Assembly: GCA_945929965.1 (NCBI GenBank)
Contig: CAMEOT010000008.1
Coordinates: 28,850 to 92,849 of the forward strand
DNA: 64,000 bases
From: an uncultured Lachnospiraceae bacterium
GTDB taxonomy: Bacteria > Bacillota > Clostridia > Lachnospirales > Lachnospiraceae
Direction: 5' to 3'
Part shown: positions 28,616-38,695 of the stretch, in pieces
How positions within the stretch are numbered: position 1 is the stretch's first letter
How the letters are laid out: the number at the start of each line of letters is the position of its first letter
Position numbers and translations under genes: made by a program
The notes under the pieces: model-generated
Told to the model about the DNA's origin: nothing
What the model saw: the letters and a program-made list of their open reading frames with translations, nothing else
Databases searched by the model: none

Positions 28616-31240
28616 ATGAAGAAATGGGTATATTTGTTTACCGAAGGTAATGCAAACATGCGCGAACTGCTTGGTGGTAAAGGTGCGAACCTGGCTGAGA
28701 TGACCAACATTGGTCTGCCGGTTCCTCAGGGCTTCACCATTACAACAGAGGCATGTACACAGTATTATGAAGATGGACGCGAGATCAATGAAGAGATCCA
28801 GGGTCAGATCAACGAGTACATTACTAAGATGGAAGAGATCACCGGCAAAAAGTTCGGCGACCACGAGAATCCTCTGTTAGTATCCGTTCGTTCCGGCGCG
28901 AGAGCATCCATGCCCGGTATGATGGATACCATCCTGAACCTTGGTCTGAATGAGACCGTTGTTAACGTAATCGCTGAGAAGTCCGGCAACCCCCGTTGGG
29001 CTTGGGACTGCTATAGAAGATTTATCCAGATGTATTCCGACGTTGTTATGGAAGTAGGTAAGAAGTACTTCGAGCAGCTGATCGATGCAATGAAAGCAAA
29101 GAAGGGTGTAACACAGGACGTTGAGCTTTCCGCTGACGATCTGAAGGAGCTGGCTGGTCAGTTCAAGGCTGAATACAAGGCTAAGATCGGTGCAGACTTC
29201 CCTGATGATCCTAAGGAACAGCTGATGGGCGCTATCAAGGCTGTATTCCGTTCTTGGGACAACCCTCGTGCAAACGTTTATCGTCGTGACAACGATATCC
29301 CTTATTCCTGGGGTACTGCTGTTAACGTTCAGTCTATGGCATTCGGTAACATGGGTGATGACTGTGGTACCGGTGTTGCATTTACCAGAGATCCGGCTAC
29401 CGGCGCTAAGGGACTGTTCGGTGAGTTCCTGACCAACGCACAGGGCGAGGACGTAGTAGCAGGTGTTCGTACACCTATGAAGATCGCTGAGATGGCTGAC
29501 AAATTCCCTGAGGCATTTGCTCAGTTCCAGGAAGTATGTAAGACTCTGGAAGATCACTACAGAGATATGCAGGATATGGAGTTCACCGTTGAGCATGGTA
29601 AGCTGTACATGTTACAGACCAGAAACGGTAAGAGAACCGCTCAGGCAGCTCTGAAGATCGCTTGTGATCTGGTAGATGAGGGCATGAGAACCGAGGAAGA
29701 GGCAGTTGCAATGATCGATCCTCGTAACCTGGATACTCTGTTACATCCCCAGTTCGATACCGCTGCTCTGAAAGCTGCAACTCCTATCGGCAAGGGTCTT
29801 GGTGCTTCTCCCGGAGCTGCTTGCGGTAAGATCGTATTCACTGCAGAAGATGCAGAAGAATGGCATGCAAGAGGAGAGAGAGTTGTTCTGGTTCGTCTGG
29901 AGACCTCTCCCGAAGATATCACCGGTATGAAGGCTTCCCAGGGTATCCTGACCGTTCGTGGTGGTATGACCTCTCACGCAGCAGTAGTTGCTCGTGGTAT
30001 GGGTACCTGCTGTGTATCCGGTTGTGGCGACATCGCTATGGATGAGGAGAACAAGCAGTTCACTCTGGCTGGCAAGACCTTCCATGAAGGTGACTGGTTG
30101 TCCATCGATGGTACTACCGGTAACATCTATGATGGCGAGATCAAGACTGTTGACGCTACCATCGCCGGTGAGTTCGGTCGTGTTATGGCTTGGGCTGACA
30201 AATATCGTAAGTTAAAAGTTCGTACCAATGCAGATACTCCCGCAGACGCTAAGAAGGCTCGTGAGTTGGGCGCTGAAGGAATCGGTCTGTGCCGTACTGA
30301 GCATATGTTCTTCGAAGAGGACAGAATCGCAGCATTCCGTGAGATGATCTGTTCCGACACTGTAGAGGAGAGAGAAGCAGCACTGGAGAAGATCCTGCCT
30401 TATCAGCAGAACGACTTCAAGCAGCTGTATGAGGCTCTGGAGGGCAACCCTGTTACCATCCGTTTCCTGGATCCGCCTCTGCATGAGTTCGTTCCTACCG
30501 AGGAAGCTGACATTGAGAAGCTGGCTAAGGCACAGGGCAAGAGCGTAGAGACCATCAAGACCATCATCGCTTCTCTGCATGAGTTCAACCCTATGATGGG
30601 CCACAGAGGATGCCGTCTGGCTGTTACTTATCCTGAAATTGCCAAGATGCAGACCAAGGCTGTTATCCGTGCGGCAATCGAGGTTAAGAAGGCACATCCC
30701 GACTGGAATGTAGAGCCCGAGATCATGATTCCTCTGGTATGTGAAGTGAAAGAGCTTAAGTTCGTTAAGAAGGTAGTTGTAGAGACTGCTGATGCTGAGA
30801 TCGCAGCTGCCGGTGTAGATATGAAGTACGAAGTAGGTACCATGATCGAGATCCCCAGAGCAGCTCTGACTGCCGATGAGATCGCTAAGGAAGCTGATTT
30901 CTTCTGCTTCGGTACCAACGACCTGACCCAGATGACCTTCGGCTTCTCCCGTGATGATGCAGGTAAGTTCCTGAACGCTTACTATGACACCAAGATCTTC
31001 GAGAATGATCCGTTCGCTAAGCTGGATCAGACCGGTGTCGGCAAGCTGATGGAGATGGCTATCAAGCTTGGTAAGCCTGTAAATCCTAAGCTGCACGTTG
31101 GTATCTGTGGTGAGCACGGCGGAGATCCTTCTTCCGTAGAGTTCTGCCACAAGATCGGTCTGGATTATGTATCCTGCTCACCTTTCCGTGTACCTATCGC
31201 AAGACTGGCTGCTGCACAGGCTGCTATTGCTGACAAGTAA
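28616..31240 (+). CDS. ppdK: Pyruvate, phosphate dikinase
   Basis: 874 residues, standard length. Site GGGAGACAAAGAAGT. The N-terminal nucleotide-binding domain begins LLGGKGANLAEMTNIGLPVP. The swivelling phosphohistidine domain has GGMTSHAAVVARGMG with His at about residue 454. The C-terminal PEP/pyruvate barrel ends with NDLTQMTFGFSRDD and the catalytic Cys in GICGEHGGDPSS (about 831). The enzyme interconverts pyruvate, ATP and phosphate with PEP, AMP and pyrophosphate, and works in glycolysis or gluconeogenesis of anaerobes. Codon use is strongly biased (GGT, CGT, AAG), indicating high expression. A strong terminator follows. Confidence 0.97.
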   Translation: MKKWVYLFTEGNANMRELLGGKGANLAEMTNIGLPVPQGFTITTEACTQYYEDGREINEEIQGQINEYITKMEEITGKKFGDHENPLLVSVRSGARASMPGMMDTILNLGLNETVVNVIAEKSGNPRWAWDCYRRFIQMYSDVVMEVGKKYFEQLIDAMKAKKGVTQDVELSADDLKELAGQFKAEYKAKIGADFPDDPKEQLMGAIKAVFRSWDNPRANVYRRDNDIPYSWGTAVNVQSMAFGNMGDDCGTGVAFTRDPATGAKGLFGEFLTNAQGEDVVAGVRTPMKIAEMADKFPEAFAQFQEVCKTLEDHYRDMQDMEFTVEHGKLYMLQTRNGKRTAQAALKIACDLVDEGMRTEEEAVAMIDPRNLDTLLHPQFDTAALKAATPIGKGLGASPGAACGKIVFTAEDAEEWHARGERVVLVRLETSPEDITGMKASQGILTVRGGMTSHAAVVARGMGTCCVSGCGDIAMDEENKQFTLAGKTFHEGDWLSIDGTTGNIYDGEIKTVDATIAGEFGRVMAWADKYRKLKVRTNADTPADAKKARELGAEGIGLCRTEHMFFEEDRIAAFREMICSDTVEEREAALEKILPYQQNDFKQLYEALEGNPVTIRFLDPPLHEFVPTEEADIEKLAKAQGKSVETIKTIIASLHEFNPMMGHRGCRLAVTYPEIAKMQTKAVIRAAIEVKKAHPDWNVEPEIMIPLVCEVKELKFVKKVVVETADAEIAAAGVDMKYEVGTMIEIPRAALTADEIAKEADFFCFGTNDLTQMTFGFSRDDAGKFLNAYYDTKIFENDPFAKLDQTGVGKLMEMAIKLGKPVNPKLHVGICGEHGGDPSSVEFCHKIGLDYVSCSPFRVPIARLAAAQAAIADK

Positions 31241-31309
31241 GGAAAGTCGGGAAGACGATCTGAGAGGGTATTACACAAGCAATAAATTGGGGTATATGAG
31301 AATATGACG

Positions 31310-31354
31310 AGAACCTCATTACTGATAGAAATATCAGTAATGGGGTTCTTTTTT
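31310..31354. terminator. Terminator between ppdK and the convergent AraC gene
   Basis: AGAACC plus CATTACTGATA pair with TATCAGTAATG plus GGTTCT around a GAAA loop, then six T residues. It overlaps the last codons of the convergent AraC-family gene (stop at 31334), so the AraC C-terminus is partly encoded by the hairpin. Confidence 0.85.
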
Positions 31355-32152
31355 GGAAAAATATTGTGTGGGTGTCATACCGTAGTATTTTTTGAAAACC
31401 CGGTAAAAATAGGACACGCTCTGGAAACCGCAGGTCTTGCTGATGACAGAGAGGGAATTGCCGCCCTGTTCCATCTGGTGTATGGCGTGACGGAGGCGAA
31501 GCTTATTAATATATTCTTTTACGGTGAGAGATTCCGTCTGCCGGACAGCCCGGTGGACATAGCTCTCGGAGACTCCACAGGATTCGGCGATATCCCGGAC
31601 GGTCTGAATCGTGGTGTAGTTGGTGGTAATATAATGAATGATCCGCTGAAAACCGGAGGCTTTATTTTCACTGACGGGAATCTCATTATCTAACGGATGC
31701 TGATGCCGAAAATCGTTGAGATCTGTAAGAATCTGTGCCAATAACAGGTAGGCAGTGGGAGATTTGCAGCAGGAAGCTGCGTTCCAGTCGAGGAGCTTTT
31801 GTCTGTAATCCTCAGGTATGAAAATGATCGGTGACTTGAAACAGGTCAGATAGGAAGATACTACGACGGGTAAAAAGTATTTTTCCAGGTAGGCTTTTGA
31901 AAAATGAATGCAGATCCCGGTATAATCCGTGTCACCGACGCTTCGGTGAGAGATATTACTCTCAAACAGGCTTGCCATGCCGGTTTCTACCCGGTAGGTG
32001 ATATCGCCGATGGTAACCAGACGCTCTCCGGAGAGCAGAATATAGATTTCATAGTTGGTGTGGTGATGCGAATAGGGCATGGACCACCCTTTTTTTGTAT
32101 CTTCATAGGATATTTCAAAATCTTCATATAAAAAAGTTCTTCTATCTGTCAT
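31334..32152 (-). CDS. AraC-family regulator of the GH2-GH35 operon
   Basis: 272 residues. The N-terminal half is a cupin-like sensor (SMPYSHHHTNYEIYILLSGE, RVETGMASLFESN). The C-terminal two helix-turn-helix motifs are IQTVRDIAESCGVSESYVHR and LSVISKTCGFQSVSYFYRVF, followed by YYGMTPTQY. AraC proteins of this type activate glycoside operons on sugar binding. It is divergent from the GH2 operon, and the 208-bp spacer holds two direct repeats suited to AraC binding. Its 3' end lies inside the ppdK terminator. Confidence 0.9.
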   Translation of the reverse strand: MTDRRTFLYEDFEISYEDTKKGWSMPYSHHHTNYEIYILLSGERLVTIGDITYRVETGMASLFESNISHRSVGDTDYTGICIHFSKAYLEKYFLPVVVSSYLTCFKSPIIFIPEDYRQKLLDWNAASCCKSPTAYLLLAQILTDLNDFRHQHPLDNEIPVSENKASGFQRIIHYITTNYTTIQTVRDIAESCGVSESYVHRAVRQTESLTVKEYINKLRLRHAIHQMEQGGNSLSVISKTCGFQSVSYFYRVFKKYYGMTPTQYFSKKEPHY

Positions 32153-32188
32153 TTCTGATTCACTCCTTCACACATATTATATCAAAAA

Positions 32189-32264
32189 AGTTCAGGATAA
32201 TGCAATAAATATAAAGAATAGTTCATGATAATGAATTTAAAACACTAAAAGTAAGCTATATAAT
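32189..32264 (+). promoter_or_regulatory. GH2-operon promoter with AraC-type direct repeats
   Basis: AGTTCAGGATAATG (32189-32202) and AGTTCATGATAATG (32220-32233) are direct repeats, one mismatch, 31 bp apart (three helical turns). The second ends 2 bases before a weak -35 (TTTAAA, 32236-32241) with TATAAT at 32259-32264, 17 bases on. This is the arrangement of an AraC-activated promoter lacking a good -35. Confidence 0.75.
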
Positions 32265-32360
32265 GATTCCGTAATGAAGAAGAAAAATATCAGAAAAATT
32301 ACTGTGGATTTACTATGGAATTTTTCTGTACCGAAAAGCGCTTGTGGGATGGAGTCATAT

Positions 32361-35243
32361 ATGAAAATATTGTTGGATGGAAGCTGGCACGTGGAACTGG
32401 AGGACGGAACCACGGGACAGATGGATCTGCCGGGAACATTGGATGAGAACGGGATCGGACATCGAGATGTGGGAGCCAATCAGTGGCACCCAGACGCTGC
32501 GCTGGGAAATGCTGCGGGAGAGATAGACATAGATGCACCGATCGCTACAAGATTTACCAGGCGGCATACCTATGAAGGAAAAGCGCGGATCAGCCGCAGG
32601 ATAAAAATAACGGAATATGGCATGGAGCGGCTGTTCGTACGAGTGGAACGGGCGCGTGCGCTGCGATTGTTTGTGGATGGAGCAGAAAGCTGCATCTTTC
32701 GGCAGGGAACGCTGAGTACACCTTACATTTTTGAACTGACCGGAGTGACACCGGGAGAACATGAATTTACGTTTCTTTCGGATAACAGCTACCCGGGAAT
32801 GCCAAAAACTGCTATCTGCTATTCTTCCGCGGCAACAGATGAGACACAGACGAACTGGAATGGGATACTTGGCGAATGCAGCATGTATACCCGACCGCAG
32901 AATTTTATAGACAGTCTCCGAGTATATCCGAGAGCGGTAAAAAAGGAAGAGAAAAATAAAGCAGATAGCTATGTGATAGATGTCTGTGTGGAGCTGGCAC
33001 CGGGCGCAAAGGAAATATATAAAGATGCGAAAATCGTATTGCAGTCAGAGACTCTGGTAGCAGGAAAGTTAGAAAACACACAGATGTTGACGGAAATTTT
33101 CAGCTGCTCCGGGGAGAAATTAGCGGAAGCCGAAGCAGATAAACAGGAGAATCCGGAAATAGTGGAAATCTGGTTCCGCGATCTGCCCCTGCGGGAGAAT
33201 GTGAAGCTGTGGGACGAAGCCGAAGGCAATCTCTATGAGATGGTTGCAATCCTGGATAGCGGTATGTCGACAGAAGATGAAGTTCGTAGCGATGCTGAGT
33301 GCCGGATCCGTTTCGGCATCCGCTCCTTTGGCGATAACGGCAGTGGCAGGCTGGCGCTGAATGGCAGGACAATTTTCCTGCGGGGTGAGGCGAACTGCGC
33401 AGAATATCCGGAGACCGGACATCCACCCATGACGATTCCGGAATGGAAGGAGATGTTATTAAAATATCGCAGTTATGGAATAAACTGTGTAAGATTCCAT
33501 TCCCACTGTGAGCCGGAAGCAGCTTTTGCGGCAGCGGATGAGCTGGGAATGCTGCTGCAGCCGGAGCTGTCTCATTGGGATCCGAAGAATGCCTTTGGAA
33601 CGGAGGAAAGTTACCGGTATTACCGGGCAGAGCTCACAGCAATATTGAAAACCTATGCCAATCATCCCTCTTTTGTAATGCTGACGCTGGGCAATGAATT
33701 GCAGACTCAGGGCGAGGGCAGAGAGCGGATGCGGGAACTGGTCAGAATAGCGAAAAGACTGGATCATACCAGACTGTATGCGGACGGATCCAATGCGTTC
33801 TATGGCGAAGAAGGTTGTGACCCGGAGAACGATTTCTATACTTCCCAAAGCTGTAAGGATGCGGTGATCCGGGGAACTTTCTCCGGTATGCGGGGGTATC
33901 TCAATGAAAACTATCCCTCCGCAGATCGAACCTATGATGAGGCAATGACAGAGATACGAAAAGAGTATCAGAAGCCGGTATTCAGTTTTGAAGTGGGGCA
34001 GTTCGAAGTGTTGCCGGATTTTGAGGAGCTGGAAAGCTTTCATGGAATATCGGATCCGGTGAATCTGAAACTGATCCGGAAGCGGGTTGAGGAACGGGGA
34101 CTTTTACCCGTATGGAAAAAATATGTGGAAGCCACCGGCGAACTGTCCAGACTGGCATACCGGGAGGAAATTGAAGCAGCCATGCGGACGAGAGAACTTT
34201 CCGGGATTTCACTTCTGGGATTGCAGGACTTCCCGGGACAGGGGACGGCACTGGTGGGCATGATGAATTCCCATTTGGAACCGAAGCCGTACGATTTTGC
34301 CAGACCGGAACGATTCCGTGAGTTTTTCAGAGAGTGCAGGATTCTGGTGAAACTCCCACGTTATACCTATGAGGCAGGAGAACGGCTGACCGCGGAAGTG
34401 GAAGTGGCGAATTTCGGCAGGAAAAATATCACAGGAGTATTGCACTGGACACTTACAGAAAGAAATTGTGCATCTGAGGGCGGAAACAGTAAACAGGAAG
34501 CAACGGTAAAATGCGAAAATACGGTGGTAGCAGCCGGAGCAGATACAGAGACCAAAAGCTGTCCTCCGGGCAGCTATACTACGATAGGGATTCTGGATAT
34601 TCCACTGGATGTGACGTCAAAGAATACAGCACTCACCCTTGCGGTGAGCATCGGCAACAGCACCGGCTTCTATCCGGTGTGGGTATATCAGAAGACAACC
34701 CCGGTCTGCCCGGAAAATGTATATGAAGCCAGAATTTTTGATGAGCGGACAAAAGAGGTGCTTCAAAACGGCGGAAGAGTCTATCTGTCTCCGGACGCGG
34801 ACGAAGAGAGCCTGCCGTATTCCATAAAAACACAGTTTACGACAGATTTCTGGTCGGTGGGAACTTTCGCGGATCAGGAGGGCGGTATGGGGCAGCTCAT
34901 AGATACGGAACATCCGATTTTTAAGGAATTCCCCACGGATTTTCACACGGACTGGCAATGGTGGATCATGGCAACGAAGCGGGCGGTGATTCTGCCGCAT
35001 CCCATGAAGATGATCATTACGGAGATGGACAGCTATGCTTTTTTACGTCCCATGGCACAACTGATAGAGTTTCGATGCCTGAAGGGAAAAGTATTGCTAT
35101 CCACCATGGAATTGCATAAGAGTCAGCGGTATCCGGAGGCGAGGGCACTGCAGGCGGCAATTTATACATACCTGTCGGGAGAGAATTTTGAACCGGCGGA
35201 GGAATTGACGGAAGAAGAGTTAAGCACACTGGTGAGAGGTTAA
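32361..35243 (+). CDS. Glycoside hydrolase family 2-like enzyme, cytosolic
   Basis: 960 residues from ATG 32361 (GGATGGAGTCAT upstream); the earlier ATG at 32274 has no site. Layout: a jelly-roll sugar-binding domain (LDGSWHVELEDG...), an Ig-like domain, then the (beta/alpha)8 domain with RGEANCAEYPETG, LGNELQ (acid/base Glu about residue 445) and FSFEVGQFE (candidate nucleophile about 543). Extra beta domains follow. There is no signal peptide. The family includes beta-galactosidases, glucuronidases and mannosidases; specificity cannot be read here. It is first in an operon with DUF5107, GH35 and MATE genes. Confidence 0.85.
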   Translation: MKILLDGSWHVELEDGTTGQMDLPGTLDENGIGHRDVGANQWHPDAALGNAAGEIDIDAPIATRFTRRHTYEGKARISRRIKITEYGMERLFVRVERARALRLFVDGAESCIFRQGTLSTPYIFELTGVTPGEHEFTFLSDNSYPGMPKTAICYSSAATDETQTNWNGILGECSMYTRPQNFIDSLRVYPRAVKKEEKNKADSYVIDVCVELAPGAKEIYKDAKIVLQSETLVAGKLENTQMLTEIFSCSGEKLAEAEADKQENPEIVEIWFRDLPLRENVKLWDEAEGNLYEMVAILDSGMSTEDEVRSDAECRIRFGIRSFGDNGSGRLALNGRTIFLRGEANCAEYPETGHPPMTIPEWKEMLLKYRSYGINCVRFHSHCEPEAAFAAADELGMLLQPELSHWDPKNAFGTEESYRYYRAELTAILKTYANHPSFVMLTLGNELQTQGEGRERMRELVRIAKRLDHTRLYADGSNAFYGEEGCDPENDFYTSQSCKDAVIRGTFSGMRGYLNENYPSADRTYDEAMTEIRKEYQKPVFSFEVGQFEVLPDFEELESFHGISDPVNLKLIRKRVEERGLLPVWKKYVEATGELSRLAYREEIEAAMRTRELSGISLLGLQDFPGQGTALVGMMNSHLEPKPYDFARPERFREFFRECRILVKLPRYTYEAGERLTAEVEVANFGRKNITGVLHWTLTERNCASEGGNSKQEATVKCENTVVAAGADTETKSCPPGSYTTIGILDIPLDVTSKNTALTLAVSIGNSTGFYPVWVYQKTTPVCPENVYEARIFDERTKEVLQNGGRVYLSPDADEESLPYSIKTQFTTDFWSVGTFADQEGGMGQLIDTEHPIFKEFPTDFHTDWQWWIMATKRAVILPHPMKMIITEMDSYAFLRPMAQLIEFRCLKGKVLLSTMELHKSQRYPEARALQAAIYTYLSGENFEPAEELTEEELSTLVRG

Positions 35244-35293
35244 AAATATACGGGCGGTCCAAAGAAGCTGTTCGGAGATAAAAGGAGGAAACC

Positions 35294-38200
35294 ATGAATA
35301 AGGTTCAGGTCTGGGAAGAAAAAGTGATCATTCCCACATACGAAGCAGGAAAACCGGATAAGAATCCGATGTTTTTGGAGAAACGTGTCTATCAGGGAAG
35401 CTCGGGAAGGATCTATCCCCACACGGTGATCGAGAAGATCAGCGATGAGAAAGTGGATAAGCAGTATACAGCACTTTTTCTGGAGAACGATTATCTGAAA
35501 GTAATGACGCTGCCGGAGCTGGGAGGCAGGATCCAGAGAGCTTATGACAAGACAAATGGCTACGATTTTATCTATTACAATCATGTCATCAAACCGGCGT
35601 TAGTGGGACTGGCGGGACCCTGGATATCCGGAGGTATTGAGTTCAACTGGCCGCAGCATCACAGACCCAGTACCTTTGATCCGGTGGAATATACCTATGC
35701 GGAAAATGAGGACGGAAGTGCGACAGTCTGGATGGGAGAGATCGAGAATATGTTCCGGACAGAGGGCGTGCTGGGCGTGACTTTGTATCCGGATAAGGCA
35801 TATATCGAATTGTCGGCAAAGCTGTATAACCGCACGAAAATGCCCCAGACCTTCCTGTGGTGGGCGAACCCTGCAGTAGCGGTAAATGATGACACCATCT
35901 CCGTATTTCCGGAGGATGTGACGGCGGTATATGACCACGGCAAGCGGGATGTTATCAGCTTCCCCTATGCGGAGGGAACCTACTATAAGCACAAATACGA
36001 TCATGTGAATATCGCGCAGTATAAAAATATTCCGGTGCCCACCTCCTATATGGCATACCGTTCGGATTATAATTTTATCGGGGAATATGATTACGGAAAA
36101 CAGGCAGGACTTCTGCACGTGGCGGATCATCATATTGCTCCCGGGAAAAAGCAGTGGACCTGGGGATGCGGAGAATTCGGCAAAGCATGGGACCTTGCAC
36201 TGACCGACGAGGATGGTCCGTATATCGAACTGATGACAGGCTGTTTTACGGATAATCAGCCGGATTTTACATGGATCTGGCCTCAGGAGACCAAGAATTT
36301 CAAACAGTATTTTATGCCCTATAAAAATATCGGGTATGTGAAAAATGCCACCATCGATGCGGCGGTGAATGCGGAATATGATGAGGCAGAGGGACAGCTT
36401 ACGGTATCGGCCTATACCACGTCCGTGCAAAAAGGAGCACGGATACTGCTGACATTGCCGGGAGAAAACGGAAGACAGGAAAAGGTACTGTATGAGGAAA
36501 CCTCAGATCTGTCACCGGAGAAAACTTATGAAGTGAAGATTGACCGTGAAAAATTGCAACAGATACCGGCATATACAGAGGGAGAGCAGAATGGCACAGA
36601 GGTACTCTGCGGCCTACGGGTATGTGTTTGTGCCGCAGATGGGAGAGAACTGGTCTCTTACCATTTTCCGAAAAAAATTGAAGCAGAAGTGCCGGAACCG
36701 GCGAAGGCAGCACCACTTCCTGAAGACTGTGAAACCACGGAGGATCTGTTCCTCTACGGTCTGCATGTGGAACAATACCGGCATGCCACTTATCATCCAG
36801 AGAACTATTATCTGGAAGGATTACGCAGGGATCCCACTGATATCCGCCTGAACAATGCCTATGGAAGATGTCTGCTTAAAAAGTGTGATTTTGCCGGGGC
36901 GGAAAAGTATTTTCGGAAGGCAGTGGAGAAGGCTATTCGTTCCAATCCGAACCCTTACGATTATGAGCCATACTATAATCTGGGACTTTCTCTGAAATAT
37001 CAGGGGAAAGAAAAAGAAGCTTACGATGCTTTTTACAAAGCCATCTGGGGCGACAGTTTCCAGGCTCCCGGATTTTATGAACTTGCCTGCCTGGATGCGA
37101 AAGCGGGAAGATTTGCAGAGGCTCTGGAGCATGTAAACGAATCTATTCTCAGACAGTACCAGTGCATGAAAGCCCGGGCATTGAAGGAAAATATTTTAAG
37201 AAAAATGGGCAGAGTGCTGGAAGCGGAAGAATTACATAAGGAGAGCCTGAAGATCGATCCGCTCTATGACAGACAGCCGGAGAAGATCAACCATAACACC
37301 CTGCTGGAGCTGATGATCGATCTCTATGAGGCAGGAAACTACGCACAGGGAATCGCCCTTGCAAAAAAATGGGTGGAACAACAGAACGTATCACGGCAAG
37401 AGGATATTTATCCGCTGGTATATTATTATATTGCTTACGGATACCAGAACCTGCATAGGAAAGAAAATATGAAACAGACAAATCATTACATGACAGCGTA
37501 TGTGACACTGGGAGAAAATGCGGTAGCGGACGGCTGTTTCCCTCACAGAACGGAAGATTATATCGTATTAAAGAGTCTGGCAGATGATTATTATCTGGAT
37601 ATGGTTTACTATTATCTGGGCTGCCTGCTCTATGACAGGAGAGCGTACGGCGAAGCCATAGCGGATTATGAAGAAGCTGCGCTTAGGTACCCGGATTTCC
37701 CGACGGTACACAGGAATCTGGCACTGGCATATTACAATGTGAAAAAGCAGCCGCAGAGAGCGTACGAGGAAATGGAGAAAGCTTTTGCACTGGATGAGAC
37801 GGATGCCAGAGTGTATCTGGAACTGGATCAGCTGAAAAAGCGTCTGAATGTTCCCGTGAAGGAACGATGGAGTGATATGGAAAGACATTTTGACCTGGTG
37901 GAAAGCAGGGATGATCTGTATCTGGAGTATGTGACACTTTTAAACACTCTGGGAGAACCTGCGAAGGCTCTCGATCTGATCAAAGCAAGGAAGTTCCATC
38001 AGTGGGAAGGCGGCGAAGGCAAAGTGGCAGCCCAGTACCTGACCGCCCTGTATCAGCTGGCAAAAGCGGCTGCAGCAAAACAGGATTATGCTGAGGCAAA
38101 GGAACTTCTTCTGCGGGCAGCCGGGGAATATCCTCATAACCTGGGAGAAGGGAAATTGGAGTCTGCACAGGAGAATAATCTGTATTATCTGCTGGGACTG

Positions 38201-38623
38201 GTGCAGGAAAAGCTGGGAGAGACAGAGGAAGCTTTCGCAAGTCTTACGAAAGCCTGTCACGGAGAGTCGGAGCCGGTGGGCATGATGTATTACAATGATC
38301 AGCCCCCTGAGATGATCTATTATCAGGGGCTGGCGTACAGAAAGCTTGGAAACGAAGAACAGGCGGTTCGCAGATTTAGAAAGCTGGTGGAGTATGGCAG
38401 AGAGCATATAGAGGAGAATGTAAAAATAGATTATTTTGCGGTATCCCTGCCGGATCTGCTGATCTTTGAGGAGAACCTGGACGAGCGGAACCGAAAGCAT
38501 TGTCTGTTTATGATGAGCCTGGGATTTAAAGGACTGGGACAGACAGACGAAGCGGAAAAGTGTGCGGAAGAACTACTTGCCAGGGACAATGCTCATCAGG
38601 GAATCCGGGTACATGATCTGTAA
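35294..38623 (+). CDS. DUF5107 protein with C-terminal TPR repeats
   Basis: 1109 residues, site AAAGGAGGAAACC. The first 400 residues form a mutarotase-like beta-sandwich of the DUF5107 kind (LPELGGRIQRAYDKTNGYDF, ISGGIEFNWPQHHRPS, WWANPAVAVNDD). From about residue 480 tetratricopeptide repeats follow (YYNLGLSLKYQGKEKEAYDA, LACLDAKAGRFAEALEHVNE and further copies). There is no signal peptide. The role is unknown; in polysaccharide or glycoside loci this protein accompanies GH2 and GH35 enzymes, suggesting sugar binding or hydrolysis of glycosides. Proposed as an enzyme partner or scaffold. Confidence 0.75.
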   Translation: MNKVQVWEEKVIIPTYEAGKPDKNPMFLEKRVYQGSSGRIYPHTVIEKISDEKVDKQYTALFLENDYLKVMTLPELGGRIQRAYDKTNGYDFIYYNHVIKPALVGLAGPWISGGIEFNWPQHHRPSTFDPVEYTYAENEDGSATVWMGEIENMFRTEGVLGVTLYPDKAYIELSAKLYNRTKMPQTFLWWANPAVAVNDDTISVFPEDVTAVYDHGKRDVISFPYAEGTYYKHKYDHVNIAQYKNIPVPTSYMAYRSDYNFIGEYDYGKQAGLLHVADHHIAPGKKQWTWGCGEFGKAWDLALTDEDGPYIELMTGCFTDNQPDFTWIWPQETKNFKQYFMPYKNIGYVKNATIDAAVNAEYDEAEGQLTVSAYTTSVQKGARILLTLPGENGRQEKVLYEETSDLSPEKTYEVKIDREKLQQIPAYTEGEQNGTEVLCGLRVCVCAADGRELVSYHFPKKIEAEVPEPAKAAPLPEDCETTEDLFLYGLHVEQYRHATYHPENYYLEGLRRDPTDIRLNNAYGRCLLKKCDFAGAEKYFRKAVEKAIRSNPNPYDYEPYYNLGLSLKYQGKEKEAYDAFYKAIWGDSFQAPGFYELACLDAKAGRFAEALEHVNESILRQYQCMKARALKENILRKMGRVLEAEELHKESLKIDPLYDRQPEKINHNTLLELMIDLYEAGNYAQGIALAKKWVEQQNVSRQEDIYPLVYYYIAYGYQNLHRKENMKQTNHYMTAYVTLGENAVADGCFPHRTEDYIVLKSLADDYYLDMVYYYLGCLLYDRRAYGEAIADYEEAALRYPDFPTVHRNLALAYYNVKKQPQRAYEEMEKAFALDETDARVYLELDQLKKRLNVPVKERWSDMERHFDLVESRDDLYLEYVTLLNTLGEPAKALDLIKARKFHQWEGGEGKVAAQYLTALYQLAKAAAAKQDYAEAKELLLRAAGEYPHNLGEGKLESAQENNLYYLLGLVQEKLGETEEAFASLTKACHGESEPVGMMYYNDQPPEMIYYQGLAYRKLGNEEQAVRRFRKLVEYGREHIEENVKIDYFAVSLPDLLIFEENLDERNRKHCLFMMSLGFKGLGQTDEAEKCAEELLARDNAHQGIRVHDL

Positions 38624-38632
38624 AAGAAAAGC

Positions 38633-38674
38633 TTGAAAAGAAAGACTTGAAAAGAAAGACTTGAATAGGAAGGC
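38633..38674 (+). repeat. Three tandem 14-bp repeats in the DUF5107-GH35 gap
   Basis: TTGAAAAGAAAGAC occurs at 38633-38646 and 38647-38660, then TTGAATAGGAAGGC at 38661-38674, all in phase. They fill most of the 72-bp gap before GH35. Their purine-rich nature may affect ribosome entry. Confidence 0.7.
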
Positions 38675-38695
38675 TTTTGAGGAAAGGAATACAAA

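Noticed and set aside
30212..31150. Minus-strand open frame of 312 codons inside ppdK
   Set aside because: Produced by the strong codon bias of ppdK; no start signal and no recognisable product.
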